Positions 33,112 through 45,542 of a stretch of DNA of 64,000 nt are shown in pieces. The translations under genes were made by a program, and so were the position numbers. Positions within the stretch are counted from its first letter, which is position 1. Each line of letters opens with the position of its first letter. Source of the DNA: Oikopleura dioica. Its lineage: Eukaryota; Chordata; Appendicularia; Copelata; Oikopleuridae. The stretch is from contig OU015569.1 of the NCBI GenBank assembly GCA_907165135.1, positions 7,874,501-7,938,500 on the forward strand, in the 5' to 3' direction. A model generated the notes under the pieces. The model ran no database searches. It was not told the origin of the DNA and worked only from the letters and a program-made list of their open reading frames with translations.

Positions 33112-36100
33112 TTATAAATTTGGCTGAATAAAATTGGAAACACTTTCCGGAGGTACCGCGGGAGAGGGCAAATTGGCTTTGACATTTTCCTTGTTTTTCA
33201 TCGCATTCATGGTCTTCTGAAGTGACACGGCCTGCTGCGTTAAATGCTTCAAAAATTCCGTCGATTCCTTGGTCTTCTCGTGCTCGTCGCCAAGAATAGT
33301 CCTGTATGTCTTGCATGCCTCTTTCTCGTGCGAGATCGCTTCCCGATAGTTGCTCTTGAAACTAAGGACACGCGCAATCAGATGATGACCCAAAGCTTGC
33401 TTCACAACCTAGGGACCAATGGATTAGAGATTCTTTCTGAATTTATGAAACGCACATTTTGTGGCTGGTGTATTTCGTAGATACTGAGGGCGTTTTTAAA
33501 GAAGCCCTCGGCGGCATCGAACTGCGCGGCCCAATAAAGTACCAAGCCGATATTCGTGTCGATGGTTGCCATTTCGGGATGGCCTTCGCCGTGAATGAGT
33601 TTCAAGAGGTAGCGAGCGCGGTAAAGAAGTTTCAGTGAGGCAGGTACTTGGTTGGTAGCGAAGCAGTAGTGGGCAAGTGTAATGTACTCTTGAATGGTGG
33701 AAGGAGAGTCCAGTCCGTGACATCGCTCGGATAGCAAGCACGCCTGAATTGTACTTTTGCGCGGGGTTCTCTTCCTTGATTTCAGAAACATGATAGTGCA
33801 ATGATTGTACTCATCTATTGTTCACAAATTTTGCATTTACCTTGTGCTGCTTTTCAATAGCTTCGGTATGGTTGCCCTGAATGTAGTCCAAGCGAGCCAA
33901 CAGTCTGTAACTCGAGATCACATCAGCGTGGACATTTCCATAGACAGAAGTGAAAAGTCCGAGAGCTTCTTGGATCATGATTTGACCGTCCTTCATGTAT
34001 CCCTTGGAAATGCACTGCTGACCTTTTTGGAAGAGAGCATTTCCATCAGCTGCCTTCGGGTTCAAATGTTTCACGATCGGAAACATAGACATGATATCCT
34101 AATACATTTTAGAATACAATATATTCGCAAGACTTACCTCGTCTGTAAAGGGCTGCTTCGTTTTACTCGCAAGGTCGTAGTTACGAAGATGAATCTGAAT
34201 TCCGTTCTTCAAGCAGACATCCCGCAAGAGCGATGCTTTTTGAATCTTGTAACTGCTGCAGATTTGGTCGATCGACTTGCAATCAATGCTAACGTGGAAG
34301 TAGGAGCGAGCGCGCTTCTCAACGTCTCGCCAAATTCCTTCGGGGGTGACTCTCATCCATTCGTTCGTAAGTCGCTGCCATCCGATGGAGGTAGAGGATT
34401 CATTCTGCTTTGCAGCGGGCTTCTTTCCTTTCTTCTTTTTCTTGTTTGACTTAAATTGTGTATTCACTAGATTGCAAGATGTTTTTACGATACCTTTTCG
34501 GGATTTCCGTTTATGTCATCAAAGATCTGAGGTATTTGGACGGTGCAGGAAGCGAATAAGCAGTTGAGAAGATGCGCAACAGCCTGTCCGGTGACAGACT
34601 GGTCGGTCTTTTGAAGATAGCTTCGGAAGATCCACTTAATGGCACGAGAAATCATCTCCGCGTTAACAGTGTTGATCACGTGCTCGAGGTTCGCATCTTC
34701 TTCCGCGAGAAGGGCTTTTTGAATAACTCCGAGGTATCGAACGCCGATACCCTTGATTTAATAAATCAACTTCTTATGTATTGCATATTTTACCTTCGAA
34801 TGCAAATTTTCGACCATTGACACACAATCAAGGCAAGAGTCCTGTCCTTCTTTGCATTCACGAATGAAGGCTGGAATCTGCTCATTGACCAAGAAGGCAG
34901 CGACATCTACAACTAACTGCTTTTGACGTCGAATTTCAGCGTCATCGGCGATGACGTTTACGGTGGGCGAGAAAATGTCAGGATTAAATCTTATGTCGAG
35001 CTCATCGGTGGAAATTGATCCGACGGCACTGGCAGCTTCTTTGATAGACTGGGTGTTTTTAGCCTGGGAAGAAGTTAATGACATTTAAAAGGAATGGATT
35101 GACATACCATTAGTTTTACTTTTTTCTCCTCCTCGCCTAACTCTTGCATCGCGTCAAGTTCCTTCTTTGCTTCAGCAAAGTTCTTCATCGCAAGCTTCCA
35201 ATACTGAAGGTATCTGTTCTCACAGAACGCCTCGACAAGTTCATGTCTATGAGCAGCGAGTTTATGCGTGTGTGTTCGTGGGAGATGAAGCTCCTTAAGA
35301 TTTTCGGGGAAAAGAGAAATATCTTCCTTAGTTAGCGCGTCTCCCAAAAAGTTGACGTCTGGTGGCATCGTCCGGAGCAAGTCAAGAACGTAATTACGCT
35401 TGTCGTTGCCTTGAATTCCTTTCGTCTCCACACTGGTGTACATGGTTATTTCTTTGCCGTCAGAGTTCTTCGCCTTGTGGATCTGCTGTTTTGTGGTCTT
35501 CGCTACTTGTTCCAAAAGACCATCATAATCTTCATGAGAAACGATTGTCTTTCCGAAGTCAATCGAGCCGTATACAACAGACTGCTCTTGTTCGCGCTCC
35601 AAGATTCCTGGAATGATCGACTGAGGCAGGGTTTCAATTTAATGTGCCAAGGCTATCCCTTAATTTCTACATGGCTGTCCGAATCTAGTACTTTGACACC
35701 TTTTTGGAATCGTCTTGACAAGATCTGTCGATTTATTGAGCGAAAATTTTAAAAAAATTGATGGCTTCGGACTTACATGGACTTGAAAAATGCACTAGAA
35801 AACACAAAAACCGATAAAAACTCGGAAATGACTTTGAAATCTAAAAATCGGCCTCGATAAAACAAAAGATCTTTTTATGAGGATTCTTAAAAGGTATGAT
35901 AGTACTAGGCTGGCACCTATAGTTTTCCCGCAAAACGAGAAGCAAATCTGGCACATTAAATTGAAACCGGACCTGAGCGGTAACGCGGAAGCCCTTGTAG
36001 TCGACAATCACAGTACCCAGGGTGTGGAGACCTTTGACATCTGCTTGGTTGTAAACTTGAACCCCCTTCAGGTCGAGAAGAGGAGCCACGAAAGCTGCCG

Positions 36101-37348
36101 CATCACCTCCGAAATTACCATAGTGCTCCCTGACGTCAAAGCCAAGCGAGAAAAATATGTTGCTCCAAATAAACATCTGACTGCGAGGTTCATCTCCAGG
36201 ATTGATCGCCAAGACACCCCCGTCAACAACAAGCATAGCGCCTCGAGTCGCCGCAGAAACGAAATCTGAGTGGACTTTAAAGAAGGCACGATCTCGAAGA
36301 AGTCGCTCGTGAATTGTGCTTGTTGGAAGCTCTCGAACAGCTTGAAGCTCTTCATTCCATTCTCGTGTCTGTCCTGGAATGTGTTCTTCCGTGCTTCGAG
36401 CAGTGTACGCATCCTCGGCTCGTACGCAATCCACCTGATGCTCTTCCTTAGGAGCGAGCCAAGAGAAGAGTTGGAAATTTGTGGGAAGACGTTCGAATGG
36501 GTGCAGAGAGCATCGTTTTTTATTGGTTAGTGCCCACCCTTTTTGAAAGCAGGAGAGAGCTGTGAAAGCAAGTCCACCAAAGAATGAGATAGATACGGAA
36601 CAGTAGCTGGAGTAGGGTCGAACTCGTCAATAGTAGATTTATTAACGTAGAATCCGCGAGGGGAGGCAGTTACTTCAAACGCTCGGCCTTCGTTTGTTTT
36701 GATTGAAAGATAGAGAAGATCACCGCGAAGTCTCCGTGGGTTGGGAGGAGGATTCCACATGGACATGGCCAGACGAGACAGACAATTAGCCTCCGCCGAG
36801 CGCGCAGGAAAGAGAGGTTCGAATACTGGCTCAGCGGACTGCTGGGCATGCCTGGGAGCGAGGAATTCACTCTCATTCTTTGGATTAATTTCACCTTCTG
36901 TTATTGTATTCAAGTAGCTCATGGAAGCTCCGTTGAGACCGTTCATAGCGTCGACCCAGTCGAGAGACTTGGTCAAGTCGCGAACATGGCGAACATGAAG
37001 GCGAGCTTCTCGAATCGTGTAAGGCTCTTCGACAACTTTGAGGAGTACGTTGTCGGTAAGACCTTCAATGGAGCGAAGTTCAGCAAAGTGATCGAGTGGA
37101 ACTCCGTTAAACTGAAGACTGAAGCACGTTCTCTGGCAACAATCTTCCCGATCGGTGATGTAGCCGCGAAGATCATTCACCAGTTCTCCGAGACTCAACT
37201 GAAGCTCGAAAACCTTAGAGCCAGGAACATCGATTTTGACTGTCACATTCGCATCAGCGATTTTCTCCTCGGCGATAATATCGTCATGTGATGGCTCAGG
37301 AGCAAGCTCAGGAAGTTTAGTTTCCTGTGCTACGGCTACAGCAGCCAT
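33112..37348 (-). CDS. CLUH: Clustered mitochondria protein homolog
   Basis: CLUH is a large cytosolic RNA-binding protein that controls mRNAs for mitochondrial proteins and mitochondrial distribution. The N-terminal ubiquitin-like CLU_N region shows [40 protein letters not shown] and [20 protein letters not shown]. The central Clu domain has [20 protein letters not shown] and [22 protein letters not shown]-type sequence. The C-terminal TPR region has [40 protein letters not shown] and [20 protein letters not shown]. Ten or more introns interrupt the frame; one (35608-35972) carries terminal inverted repeats. The 97-bp gap to the upstream TMEM53-like gene suggests an operon. Confidence 0.95.
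35608..35972 (-). repeat. CLUH intron bounded by perfect 20-bp inverted repeats
   Basis: This 365-bp intron, long for the region, carries GGTTTCAATTTAATGTGCCA near its 5' splice site (35949-35968, minus strand) and the exact inverse near the 3' splice site (35630-35649). The first arm starts four bases after the GT donor. A hairpin would bring the two splice sites together. The layout suggests a non-autonomous transposon that now forms the whole intron. Confidence 0.6.
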
Positions 37349-37445
37349 TCTTTAAAGAAACGATGCTACGTCTTTTATATCAAAAATATATTTCTTCACA
37401 ATACAAAAATAGAAAAGGTAAAATGGGATGAACGATGACAGATTA

Positions 37446-38417
37446 TCAGAGTGCAGTCTCTTTGAAGCTTTCTTCGCAGCTCCGTCGGATGAAGCGAAAC
37501 ACCTGAAAGCAAAATTAAGGAGAGGTGTTTATCAGCTCGATTAGTACCTGATGTCGATAACTCTTTGGAAAGATGTATTTGAGACCTGGCGTTGCTAATT
37601 CTCCCCCTGGATACTGCGGAAACTTGGAAAGAACAAGTTTATATTCAGAACCAGCTGGTCGACTGTAGATCATTGATCTAGCTGCGGACACTTGGTGATC
37701 CTCGACCAAAAACAACTATAGTAATTTTATAACAACGAAAAAATGTTTCCGTATGACTTGCCTCTGGCCAATTAGGAAGCATCGAGGCGAGGCTCTTCAG
37801 TGTCTTCGATAGTTCTATGGGAGCGAAGATGCTTCTTACAAAATTGAACAGCTGACGAAAAAAGGAAAAATCGTTGTCTCCAAGCAGGGAGCAGTTGCTC
37901 TAAAAAACAAACTAGATAAGGATTCAAAATATCAAACCCTACATTGGCTTCTGGACCAAGGTCGAAAGACTCAACCACGACTCCCGCAACATAATCTGCA
38001 AGGCTTTTACTCGCCATTTTTGAGTAAGCAAAGACTCCTTCCTTGCCAACGCAGTGAAAGAAAATGGGCTCATTGAGGATCTGGTTCTCATTCAGAATAG
38101 CCCAAATGTCGCTTCCCATCTGCGTCAATGCTATTTCCGATTTCTTGTCATCAGTCGTATCGAGGATGTTTTCTTCGAGAGAATAGGGTAAGATGATGCA
38201 CGAACAGCCTAGACAATGGAAATTAGAGAAGAGAATAGCTGATTTTGTTACCTATGCTTTTGTAAACGTCCGCTAAATCTCGGATGTATTTTTTTAGCGC
38301 TTTTGAGTCACGCGTATTCGCCAAGAAAAGCACAGTTGGGTGGAAGTAGTTGTTTTCTTTTTGGTAGAAGTACGGATCACACCCCACGTCCTGATACTCG
38401 ATGTTGTAGTCGATCAT
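37446..38417 (-). CDS. TMEM53-like (DUF829) protein
   Basis: The protein shows a DUF829-like pattern: PTVLFLANTRDSKALKKYIR near the start, GCSCIILPYSLEEN, FFHCVGKEGVFAYSKM where family members have HxFSNGG, VVESFDLGPEAN, and after splicing LFLVEDHQVSAARSMI and FPQYPGG. TMEM53 is a nuclear-envelope protein with an alpha/beta-hydrolase-like fold. Typical catalytic residues are not evident here (GKEG instead of SNGG). One intron appears to use a GC donor after LPNWPE. The assignment is moderate, as identity is scattered. Confidence 0.55.
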
Positions 38418-38551
38418 ACAACTTCTAAAAGCAAAGTTTGTAATAACCTTACAAAAATGAACAGACGACTTTTTTCGCTGTTATTTATGACTAAAGGATC
38501 ACGACGCGAGACAGATCAACTTCAGTAAGAAGCAGTAATAAGCAGAAAGAT

Positions 38552-38790
38552 CTAAAGAGCGACAGCGGGCTCCTGGGTCGGGAGGAGGCCGAATCGTTTC
38601 TTGATCGTCACTCGTTCTCGTGAGAATTTGTCGTCTGAAACGAAGTGTTTACTATTTGAAACGGTACTGTCGACTTACCAGGGCTGAATCGAGCAGGATG
38701 AGCGGACTGGGTTGGTTTTCCATCGGGAGAGACGGGTTTGAGAGTGTAGACTCGCTTTCCTTCGTCGTTCAAGTAAAATTTGAGAAACAT
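38552..38790 (-). CDS. NOP10: H/ACA ribonucleoprotein subunit NOP10
   Basis: NOP10 is a 64-residue core protein of H/ACA snoRNPs and telomerase. Two exons give [32 protein letters not shown] and [20 protein letters not shown], ending QEPAVAL, virtually the family consensus. A TTTCAG acceptor lies just before the ATG. The 134-bp gap to the TMEM53-like gene is consistent with an operon. Confidence 0.97.
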
Positions 38791-38830
38791 TCTGAAATCG
38801 TTTAAAATTAATTCAATCGAATCAGGTTAA

Positions 38831-38876
38831 GTAAGCCTGAGGGATAGCACCCGAAGGTGCAAGCCCGCGAGCTTAC
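38831..38876 (-). ncRNA. Candidate structured RNA hairpin upstream of NOP10
   Basis: On the minus strand the pairs GTAAGC/GCTTAC, GGG/CCC and GCACC/GGTGC are nested in register with symmetrical internal loops. The apical loop is TTCG closed by C-G, the very stable cUUCGg tetraloop. No known RNA family was recognised and no poly-T terminator follows, so this is structure-only evidence. Confidence 0.35.
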
Positions 38877-39092
38877 GATAATAACCTTGTTTGTGGCGGT
38901 ACGGTAAAGGCAGTTATAGATATATAAATTAAAATATTGTTTAAATTGAACTTCTCCATTAGAAGAGCTTCTTCGAGGTAGATTTACTGCTTACACCTCG
39001 TCCAGGGGCGATCGTCTTCGATCGCGAAATTCTGTCTCGGCTTCGCGTGTGCCTAAAAGTCATATTGACAACTCTGTAAAAATATGAGGCAA

Positions 39093-39143
39093 TCTCTGTG
39101 TGAGAGAAACTGGATAAAACTCATTGTTTCTGTCACACAGAGA
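39093..39143. ncRNA. Candidate hairpin RNA (miRNA precursor-like) or tiny foldback
   Basis: An 18-nt arm (39093-39110) pairs with 39126-39143 at 17 of 18 positions around a 15-nt loop. The stem is a little short for a canonical miRNA precursor and does not extend into the flanks. Confidence 0.3.
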
Positions 39144-39214
39144 AAAAACATGCAATAAATGTCGATGGCAGTATTTTTGATAAGTGGTTGTTGATAAAGG
39201 GCGTTGATAAATTT

Positions 39215-40987
39215 TTACCGATAAGGGGTGTCTGGAGATCCCCCAAAAGGAATGGGCTTGATCTTGACTTGGGTCTCACTATTTTATAACGAATGTTAAA
39301 AATTGTCGATTTAAGTTAAAAAGGGTCTCTTACCCAGCTGGTCCAACAGGGCAATTCGTGTGGTACGCCCGTACCGCGCTAAAAAATGATTAGTTCTTTA
39401 ATATTAGTATTAGAAATTACCGTCGTCTTTCTCTCGCTTTTCTCTCTGCACGTTCGCGTATTTTTTCGTGTCTATGCGAATCCCTCTGCTCGATTCTATG
39501 ATTTGCATCTAGCTCAGCGACGTACATTGGCGCCCGTCCTTCGTTCGAGGCGACGTAGATGCCCGCTGGAACTTCTTCAATGGGGTAATCCCTCCAGAAT
39601 CCTTTGAAACCCCCTTTAAGCACTCGAGTAAAGGGGAAGGCGAGCATGGGCCACTTGTGGACCTAAAAGCTCATTTTTAGGAAAAGAAAGAATAACGTGA
39701 AGAAGAAGATTGCGTCACTCAACAATGACGTCATCTAGCTGTTATGCAATAAAGAAACTTACAGCACGATCGTGTCCACGGAACCACTCCCTTTCTTTGG
39801 GTCCTCGCTTCTGTGAGAATTCACAGTGAAAAACGATGACTGTGTTTTGGCCATCGATTTTCGAGTCGTCAAATGTGTGTTTGAGCAGGACTTGTTTCCA
39901 GTCAGCTTCCCCACCGTAGTTGGAGTTGATTGCTCCTAAATTGTTGGAATTCGAGAAAAGCGTTCAAGAAAGTACCTTTGAAATGACCAGCTTTATGTTC
40001 GTAGCCGTATCGGCAATCGAGAACGAGCATATTTTTGAATGGCTGATCTGAGAAATCGCCACGAATGAGCTTGTAAAATTCTGCAGGCTCGATGAATGTT
40101 TTCTCGACTTCTTTTTGAAATCGAAATGAAATTTCTTGAACTTCTTGAAAGGTGGCTCTCCCTCGCTGGGAATAGAAAGCCATTCGCAGTTGAGGCGGCG
40201 TTTTGAAGAAAGTGATCTTCTGAGGTCATAAACCTTGACGACTTCGACGCTGGTAATCGATGGCATCTTGACATCTTCATCGTCAATAATCGTTGAAGAC
40301 TCGGTTGCCCTTTCCTCGACGGTTTCGGGGCATTCGTTCTTTTCCTCTTCTTCCTCTTCGTCGCCTGTGGCAAGTTCTTCTTCGGAAGTAATTCCAGTGT
40401 CGCCTGGAGACTGAAGGAAGGAGGAATCTTGTGAAGACGGCGAGAACCCTTGAAAAGGCACCGATTTGCTCGTTGGAGTTAGAAAAAGCGAATCTGCAGG
40501 TGGTCGAGAAACATGAGCAGCGTCACGAGCGTGCTCGAATTCTTCTGGCGCCGGGAAGACATTTGAGGTAGAGGGTTCATCGATCGTCGTCTCGCTAGAA
40601 TTTTCCTTCTCCGAGGAATCCATGTGACCAGAAGAGCGAGTCGGACCAGGGAAAACCAAAGGGCTCTTCAAGGAGGAGAAAGACTCTCCTTCTCCGACGG
40701 AAGATTGCGAAAAGCGAAAGTCGGACGAGTTGGAATCGTCGCTGAACATATGATGCTCAAAATCGAATCCAGAGCAAGTATCGCCTTGGTCGGGGATAGG
40801 TCTGAAATGTTGATACAAGATTCGGGATAATGGAAAAGTCTTTACTCATATTCCGAACATTCGGACAGCTTTTGCCGTCGTCCAACGATACATTCTTCTT
40901 CTTTCTCGCCTTCGTCAAAACAGTCTTTTTCGAGCTTGTTAGAAATATCTTCCAAGGGTTGCCGACTTCGATCTAAGGTTTCCCGCA
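39215..40987 (-). CDS. CDC25: CDC25 dual-specificity phosphatase
   Basis: CDC25 removes inhibitory phosphates from CDK1/2. The N-terminus has MRETLDRSRQPLEDISNKLE and a Ser/Pro-rich regulatory region with a KEN box (SSEKENSSE). The catalytic rhodanese fold has NMLVLDCRYGYEHKAGHFKG, the active-site loop HCEFSQKRGP (HCX5R with Cys and Arg present) and VLKGGFKGFWRDYP. Splicing a 68-nt intron joins EVVK to RGRATFQEVQEISF in frame. Two further in-frame introns extend the tail past KARERR to end DTPYR at 39215. The start at 40987 is 45 bp after the lipase stop. Confidence 0.93.
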
Positions 40988-41032
40988 TCAATCAGAATTC
41001 TAAAAATAAAAGAAAATTGTTGGTATTTATCA

Positions 41033-43206
41033 TTAGCATTCAGTGGAACTTTTAGAATGAGCTGGAGTTGAAGATACGGAATTAATGAAAGAGAGAATTT
41101 CTGAATAAAGGTAGGCCGGAGCGCGCGTCCCCCAGATAAAGTCCAGATGGTCCCACCCGTCTAGGAGGTGCTCTTCCACGACATTTGGTAGCTGCGATGA
41201 AGCCCAGTTCACGTCCTCTACGTCTGACAAGTTATCATCAGATCTGAAACGCCAATCAGTTTTTCTCGGGCAAAAGAACTTACGCGTAGTAGAGAATAAC
41301 GGGCACATGGACTTCCGTCAAGTCAAAAACTGGTGGCGACTCGGAGAGGTAGTTGTTGATATTGGCGGCTTTGTGATCATACTTTTGCATCCTCTGTGAT
41401 TTTATCAACTGGCAGAAATGGATAAGATTTTGAAGTGAAGTGCCAGAAGGTGTGTGTGCTAAAAACATGTTCTAGAAAATTCAAAGTCGTTAAGTTTACC
41501 TGTATAAACTGGAAGGTATTTTCTGAAGTAGTGAGATGGATTGAAGCCAGTGATGAGTCCCATGAAGCTATTGGCTTGATCTTCAATCGTTATAAGGGGC
41601 GTCTTTCGCAGCATTTTGTGCATTTGAGTATTGAGCCAGCGACCGATCTTTGTGTTGGGCAAGACTTCTTGGCCTCCTATCAGGCTCTGTCCCGTTTCTG
41701 CAATGTCTGCTAAACCAGCTAAGTGTTTGATTGGACTCGTCAAGTGTTTCAGTCTTGTAATCGGAGCAAGAGCAAAGAATGATCTAAGCCGGGATTATTT
41801 TGGGGTTAAGAGTAAATTTGAGTACCTGATCTTCCGACGTTCTTCTCTTGGAGCTTCGGACAAGTATGCGAACATGATGAGCGTCCCCTGACTGTGCCCA
41901 ACGTAGAAAAGATTCGGGTGATTAGATGTTTTCAGGACTGCATCGACCGTGGCAGGCACATCATATTTGGCTCTCAAATGGATCGACTAATCTCACTTTT
42001 TAATAGTTTCGTATTAATGCAATCCTCTAGTAGATTTCTTGCTCTCAATTGGCAATAGACTATTGCCAATAGTGACGACCAAGAAATTATCTTCCTCAGC
42101 CGCACAGAAAAGTATTCCGCAGGAATACACCTACTATAAGCACAAAGAACGCGAACTAACCCATGCCTTTTTCTTGCCAACTCCAGCGCCAGAATTCTTG
42201 ATCATTGTGCTTGAGCGAGACATGGTTCCTACTGTACTTGTTCCCGCGCGAATTCGCCAAGTAAACATCGAGGCCATCTTTCGCCAGTATAAATGCTAAA
42301 TATTCCTTCGATGCGGTGAAGGATTAATTATTTTACCGAGAGAATCATGAGGGCCATTGGAGACCCAATGAGAAGCGCAGCCGAGTAGTCCGTGCTGGAG
42401 CAGAACTGGCTCTCTGACTGTTTTATTCGTCATGTGATCGAGGTCGCGGACGCGAAAGACTTGTAGGATGAAGCCATCAATGGTCGTCACGGTTAGTTCT
42501 TCGCAGCTGAGGCCTAGGATTGAAATCTTTGGAAGACAAAAGCGATTCTTGTCTACGAGTTCAGCACCTTTCAGGCCCTGTTGCTTTGAACAAATCAGTA
42601 AATCTCAACCCTAAACTGAATCCGTTGTAGCGAACAATGTCAGGCACGTCCAATGTTGCTTCTAGCGGGATATCGTTTTCCATCCCTGTAAAAATTATGT
42701 CTGTGGATAAATTAATATCAAGCTAAGTTCTGAAGAATACAAATTGTACCTTAGAATCACAAATACCTGGATCAGAAGCCGATACGAGAAATAATTATTA
42801 AATAAATATTAGCTCAGGGATTATGAACAATTGACATCAGTTGCATAGCATTTCGTTTCGCCCATAAATGGTAGTAGCGCGAGAATGGGCCTTGCTCTTG
42901 GATCTTTGGCTCGCCGCGACCGCCCACTCACATTCTGCGACGGACCAAACCACTCACCGCGTTCAAAGAGAGCCTGTCTGTCGACCACAGTCTGAAAAGC
43001 GTCTTACTCATCCAACGTTAAAAAACTCGAATAATAACGATAGGATAAATCAGAAAACCGCACTCTAGAACAGTCGATCTTGTAATGGAGGACTCACTGC
43101 GCGAAACTGTCTACTCAGGTTCGGTTCAGTATTTTCCGTATTTTTCGTTTTTTAAATTCCAATCTAATTCTTAAAAATCGGCGTAGCTCCACTTACCTGT
43201 TGCCAT
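41033..43206 (-). CDS. Acid lipase (LIPA/gastric-type alpha/beta hydrolase)
   Basis: This neutral-lipid lipase shows QHGLLGCASHWVSNGPHDSL, YLANSRGNKYSRNH, AKYDVPATVDAVL, the nucleophile elbow YVGHSQGT, the AB-hydrolase cap, and DHLDFIWGTRAPAYLYSEI with the catalytic His. The acid residue lies in the SDDNLSDVEDV region. The second exon starts at an AG just before MENDIPLEATLDVPD. A ten-base upstream exon (43197-43206, ATGGCAACAG with a GTAAGT donor) joins it in frame to give MATGMENDIP. No convincing signal peptide is seen in either form, which is unusual for this lysosomal/secreted family. CDC25 follows after 45 bp. Confidence 0.85.
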
Positions 43207-45492
43207 TGATGTTTGTCAACTTGCCCCTGCGCGTCGCTTATATAGCTAAAAATTTTTAACAAAAGAAAACAATTCTAGAGCCGAATGTTAACAATGTAAA
43301 ATCTCTTCGATTTTGAAAATTTGGCATCATTAAATTTTAACAATTAAATAAGTTAAAGTTTGTCTTGGAAATCGTTTTTAATAAAAAAAAAAAATTAAAC
43401 CTCAAATGCAGAATATGTGGAGGCCTGGAAAATTCATGAGAAATCGTCGCCGGAGGAAAAGCCGTTCGAAAATCAATATGCTGCTTTGAAAAAATTGGAG
43501 AAGATTCATGCTAGCTTGGAGGAAGAACTCTCCGACGAGGGAATCATCATGAAAGCGTCGCTGGAGCACTTCATCGGAAAGATCCATTACACGAGTGAAG
43601 ACAGACCCAGTGCGGTCCAGTCTCTGCAAAAGAGTCTTCGCACGCTAGAAGCCAACCTCTTTGACAACCGGGTGAGTACGGTCCTCGACGACTATAGAAA
43701 GATTATTTTCTAGGCGTTGGCTATTTTCATGAAGGCGACGAATGATCTGGCGATAATCTATTGCGAGAGAGAAGAGTACTCGAGTTCGTATGCGCTATTG
43801 AAACAAGGAGAGAAAGTTTACGAAGAAATCGGCGAGAAATCGATTCCTCTGAGCAGCATCTGGGACAGCTGGGAAATACTCAAGCCTGGCAATGAGCGAA
43901 ACACAGCAGACGGTAGAAAAGACGCCTTCGAAGAGGTCTACACGCACACTCTCTTCTACCTATCACAAACCTGCCAAAATTTAGGCAAAGTTGGCGAATC
44001 GTCGGACTACTGCGGAAGATGCCTCCATCGTCAGCTGAGGACAATTAGCTCGAAAGGTCGGCGTTCAAATCCAAGACTGCGTGCCGAAATTAAATTGCGG
44101 CGCTATCACGAGCTCACTTCTTTTACATATTTGATGTTCAGTATTGATTGCACTTACTTTCGAGGCAGTGCTGTTAAGGAAAGATTTACTTGCAGTGAAG
44201 GTTGAATTGAACGCAGAGACAAGAGGATTTCCAGCAGTTTTCGCTCCACGCAGCATGTCTTGGTCAATACTATCTGACGACGGACGACTACCTGTCGGCG
44301 AAAACGTGTCTTCTCGCCGCAAACAGAATCTTCGCGCAAGTTGATACTGTATCAAGCGATGATGGCGAGTTCGGCCGGAAAATTGAGGAAACTCGTAATG
44401 ACATTAAAAGATGCTGGATAAAATACTGCGTCGCTTTTTTGGAATGGTCATCTAAGAAACTGGCAATGAGAAGTGTAGCAGCTGAGCTAGAAGCCATAGA
44501 AGATGCGCAACCGCAGCAGTCAGCGATAAAGTTTGATTTGGAGAGGTTTAGCAAATATGAGGTATTGACAAAACAACATTTAATTTTTTCAGAAATATTT
44601 TCACAGTCTATTCGGACAGCTCTATTATCAATTTATCAATAATTTGCGCGATCATTCTCTGTTCTTCTGGGGATAGATCCCCAAGCGATCATTTTATTGA
44701 TTTTCGAATCAGCCAATTTTCAGGACGAATGCCAGAATATACCTTCCAAGGCAGTCCATGTCCTGCCCGAAGCGAACAAGATACACAAGCTTACTCAGAA
44801 GCTGTGCGAGAAGTCACTGGAATTTTTCAAATTCGACGGTTACGTTATGGATCACGTAGAGATATCGCAGGATCTTTCAAAGTCGTGGAAGAATCTAGCG
44901 GAATTCGACACCAATTTCGAAAGAAGATGCAAAATGCACAAACGGCGAATTGACTTGCTTACACCTTTGGTGGCTGGACTCAATCCTCAATACTATTTGC
45001 AAGTCGTCCGTCAGCTTCAGTACGAAATCGGCGAAGTCTACTCCGAAATGACGGAGCTCAAGATGGCCATCGCAAACAACGATGAAGTTCCAACAGTTCA
45101 CCAAATCAAGAAAATCAATGTTCTTGCAAACTCGGGGATCAAGTTCTTCACAGGATTCATCGACTCGTGTCGCGAAGCAGATAAAAAATTACCGAAGCGA
45201 TTCGAGAAGATTCTTGTTCGTCCTGTTTTGATGGCGCACTTTCATGTTGCTAGACTTTACGGGTGCGTTCCATAATCTTCACAGTGAGTAAGACATGAAA
45301 TCATTCAGAAAAATGATTTCGCCAGTGATGAGCGATCGCGTCGATTGGACCAAGAAAAGTTGGCAAGCATATAAAACGATTTTGATGTTCTGCGAGCAAG
45401 ATCCTTCAGCGAAAGACGAAATTCCGGATGAATATGACCTCGTGATTGAAATGGACGCATTGATGCCACAAAAACTTCAGCAGCTTAATTAA
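43085..45492 (+). CDS. KIFBP: KIF-binding protein
   Basis: KIFBP is a TPR-type helical protein that binds and inhibits a subset of kinesins. The first exon (43085-43118) encodes MEDSLRETVYS and joins in frame across a ~290-bp intron to EYVEAWKIHEKSSPEEKPFE. Later exons give KATNDLAIIYCEREEYSSSY, EEVYTHTLFYLSQTCQNLGK, FKFDGYVMDHVEISQDLSKS, RRCKMHKRRIDLLTPLVAGL and NPQYYLQVVRQLQYEIGEVY, a close match to human KIFBP. Exon limits between 44060 and 44200 are uncertain. It is divergent from, and interleaved with, the 5' end of the lipase gene. Confidence 0.92.
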
Positions 45493-45542
45493 AAGTTTCA
45501 GTCAGAGACATTCCTTCAGAGTCACAAATGCTTCAATTTGCA

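Larger units (their letters stand above)
38791..39214. other. Intergenic with several hairpin-forming sequences
   Basis: This 424-bp gap between CDC25 and NOP10 has no ORF of note but is unusually rich in inverted repeats: nested hairpins at 38831-38876, GCGATCG/CGATCGC near 39008-39025, and a long hairpin at 39093-39143. Confidence 0.5.

Noticed and set aside
35608-35960. Open frame reading from the CLUH exon into the intron (about 45 codons)
   Set aside because: CLUH homology stops at the GT donor and resumes after the AG at 35607.
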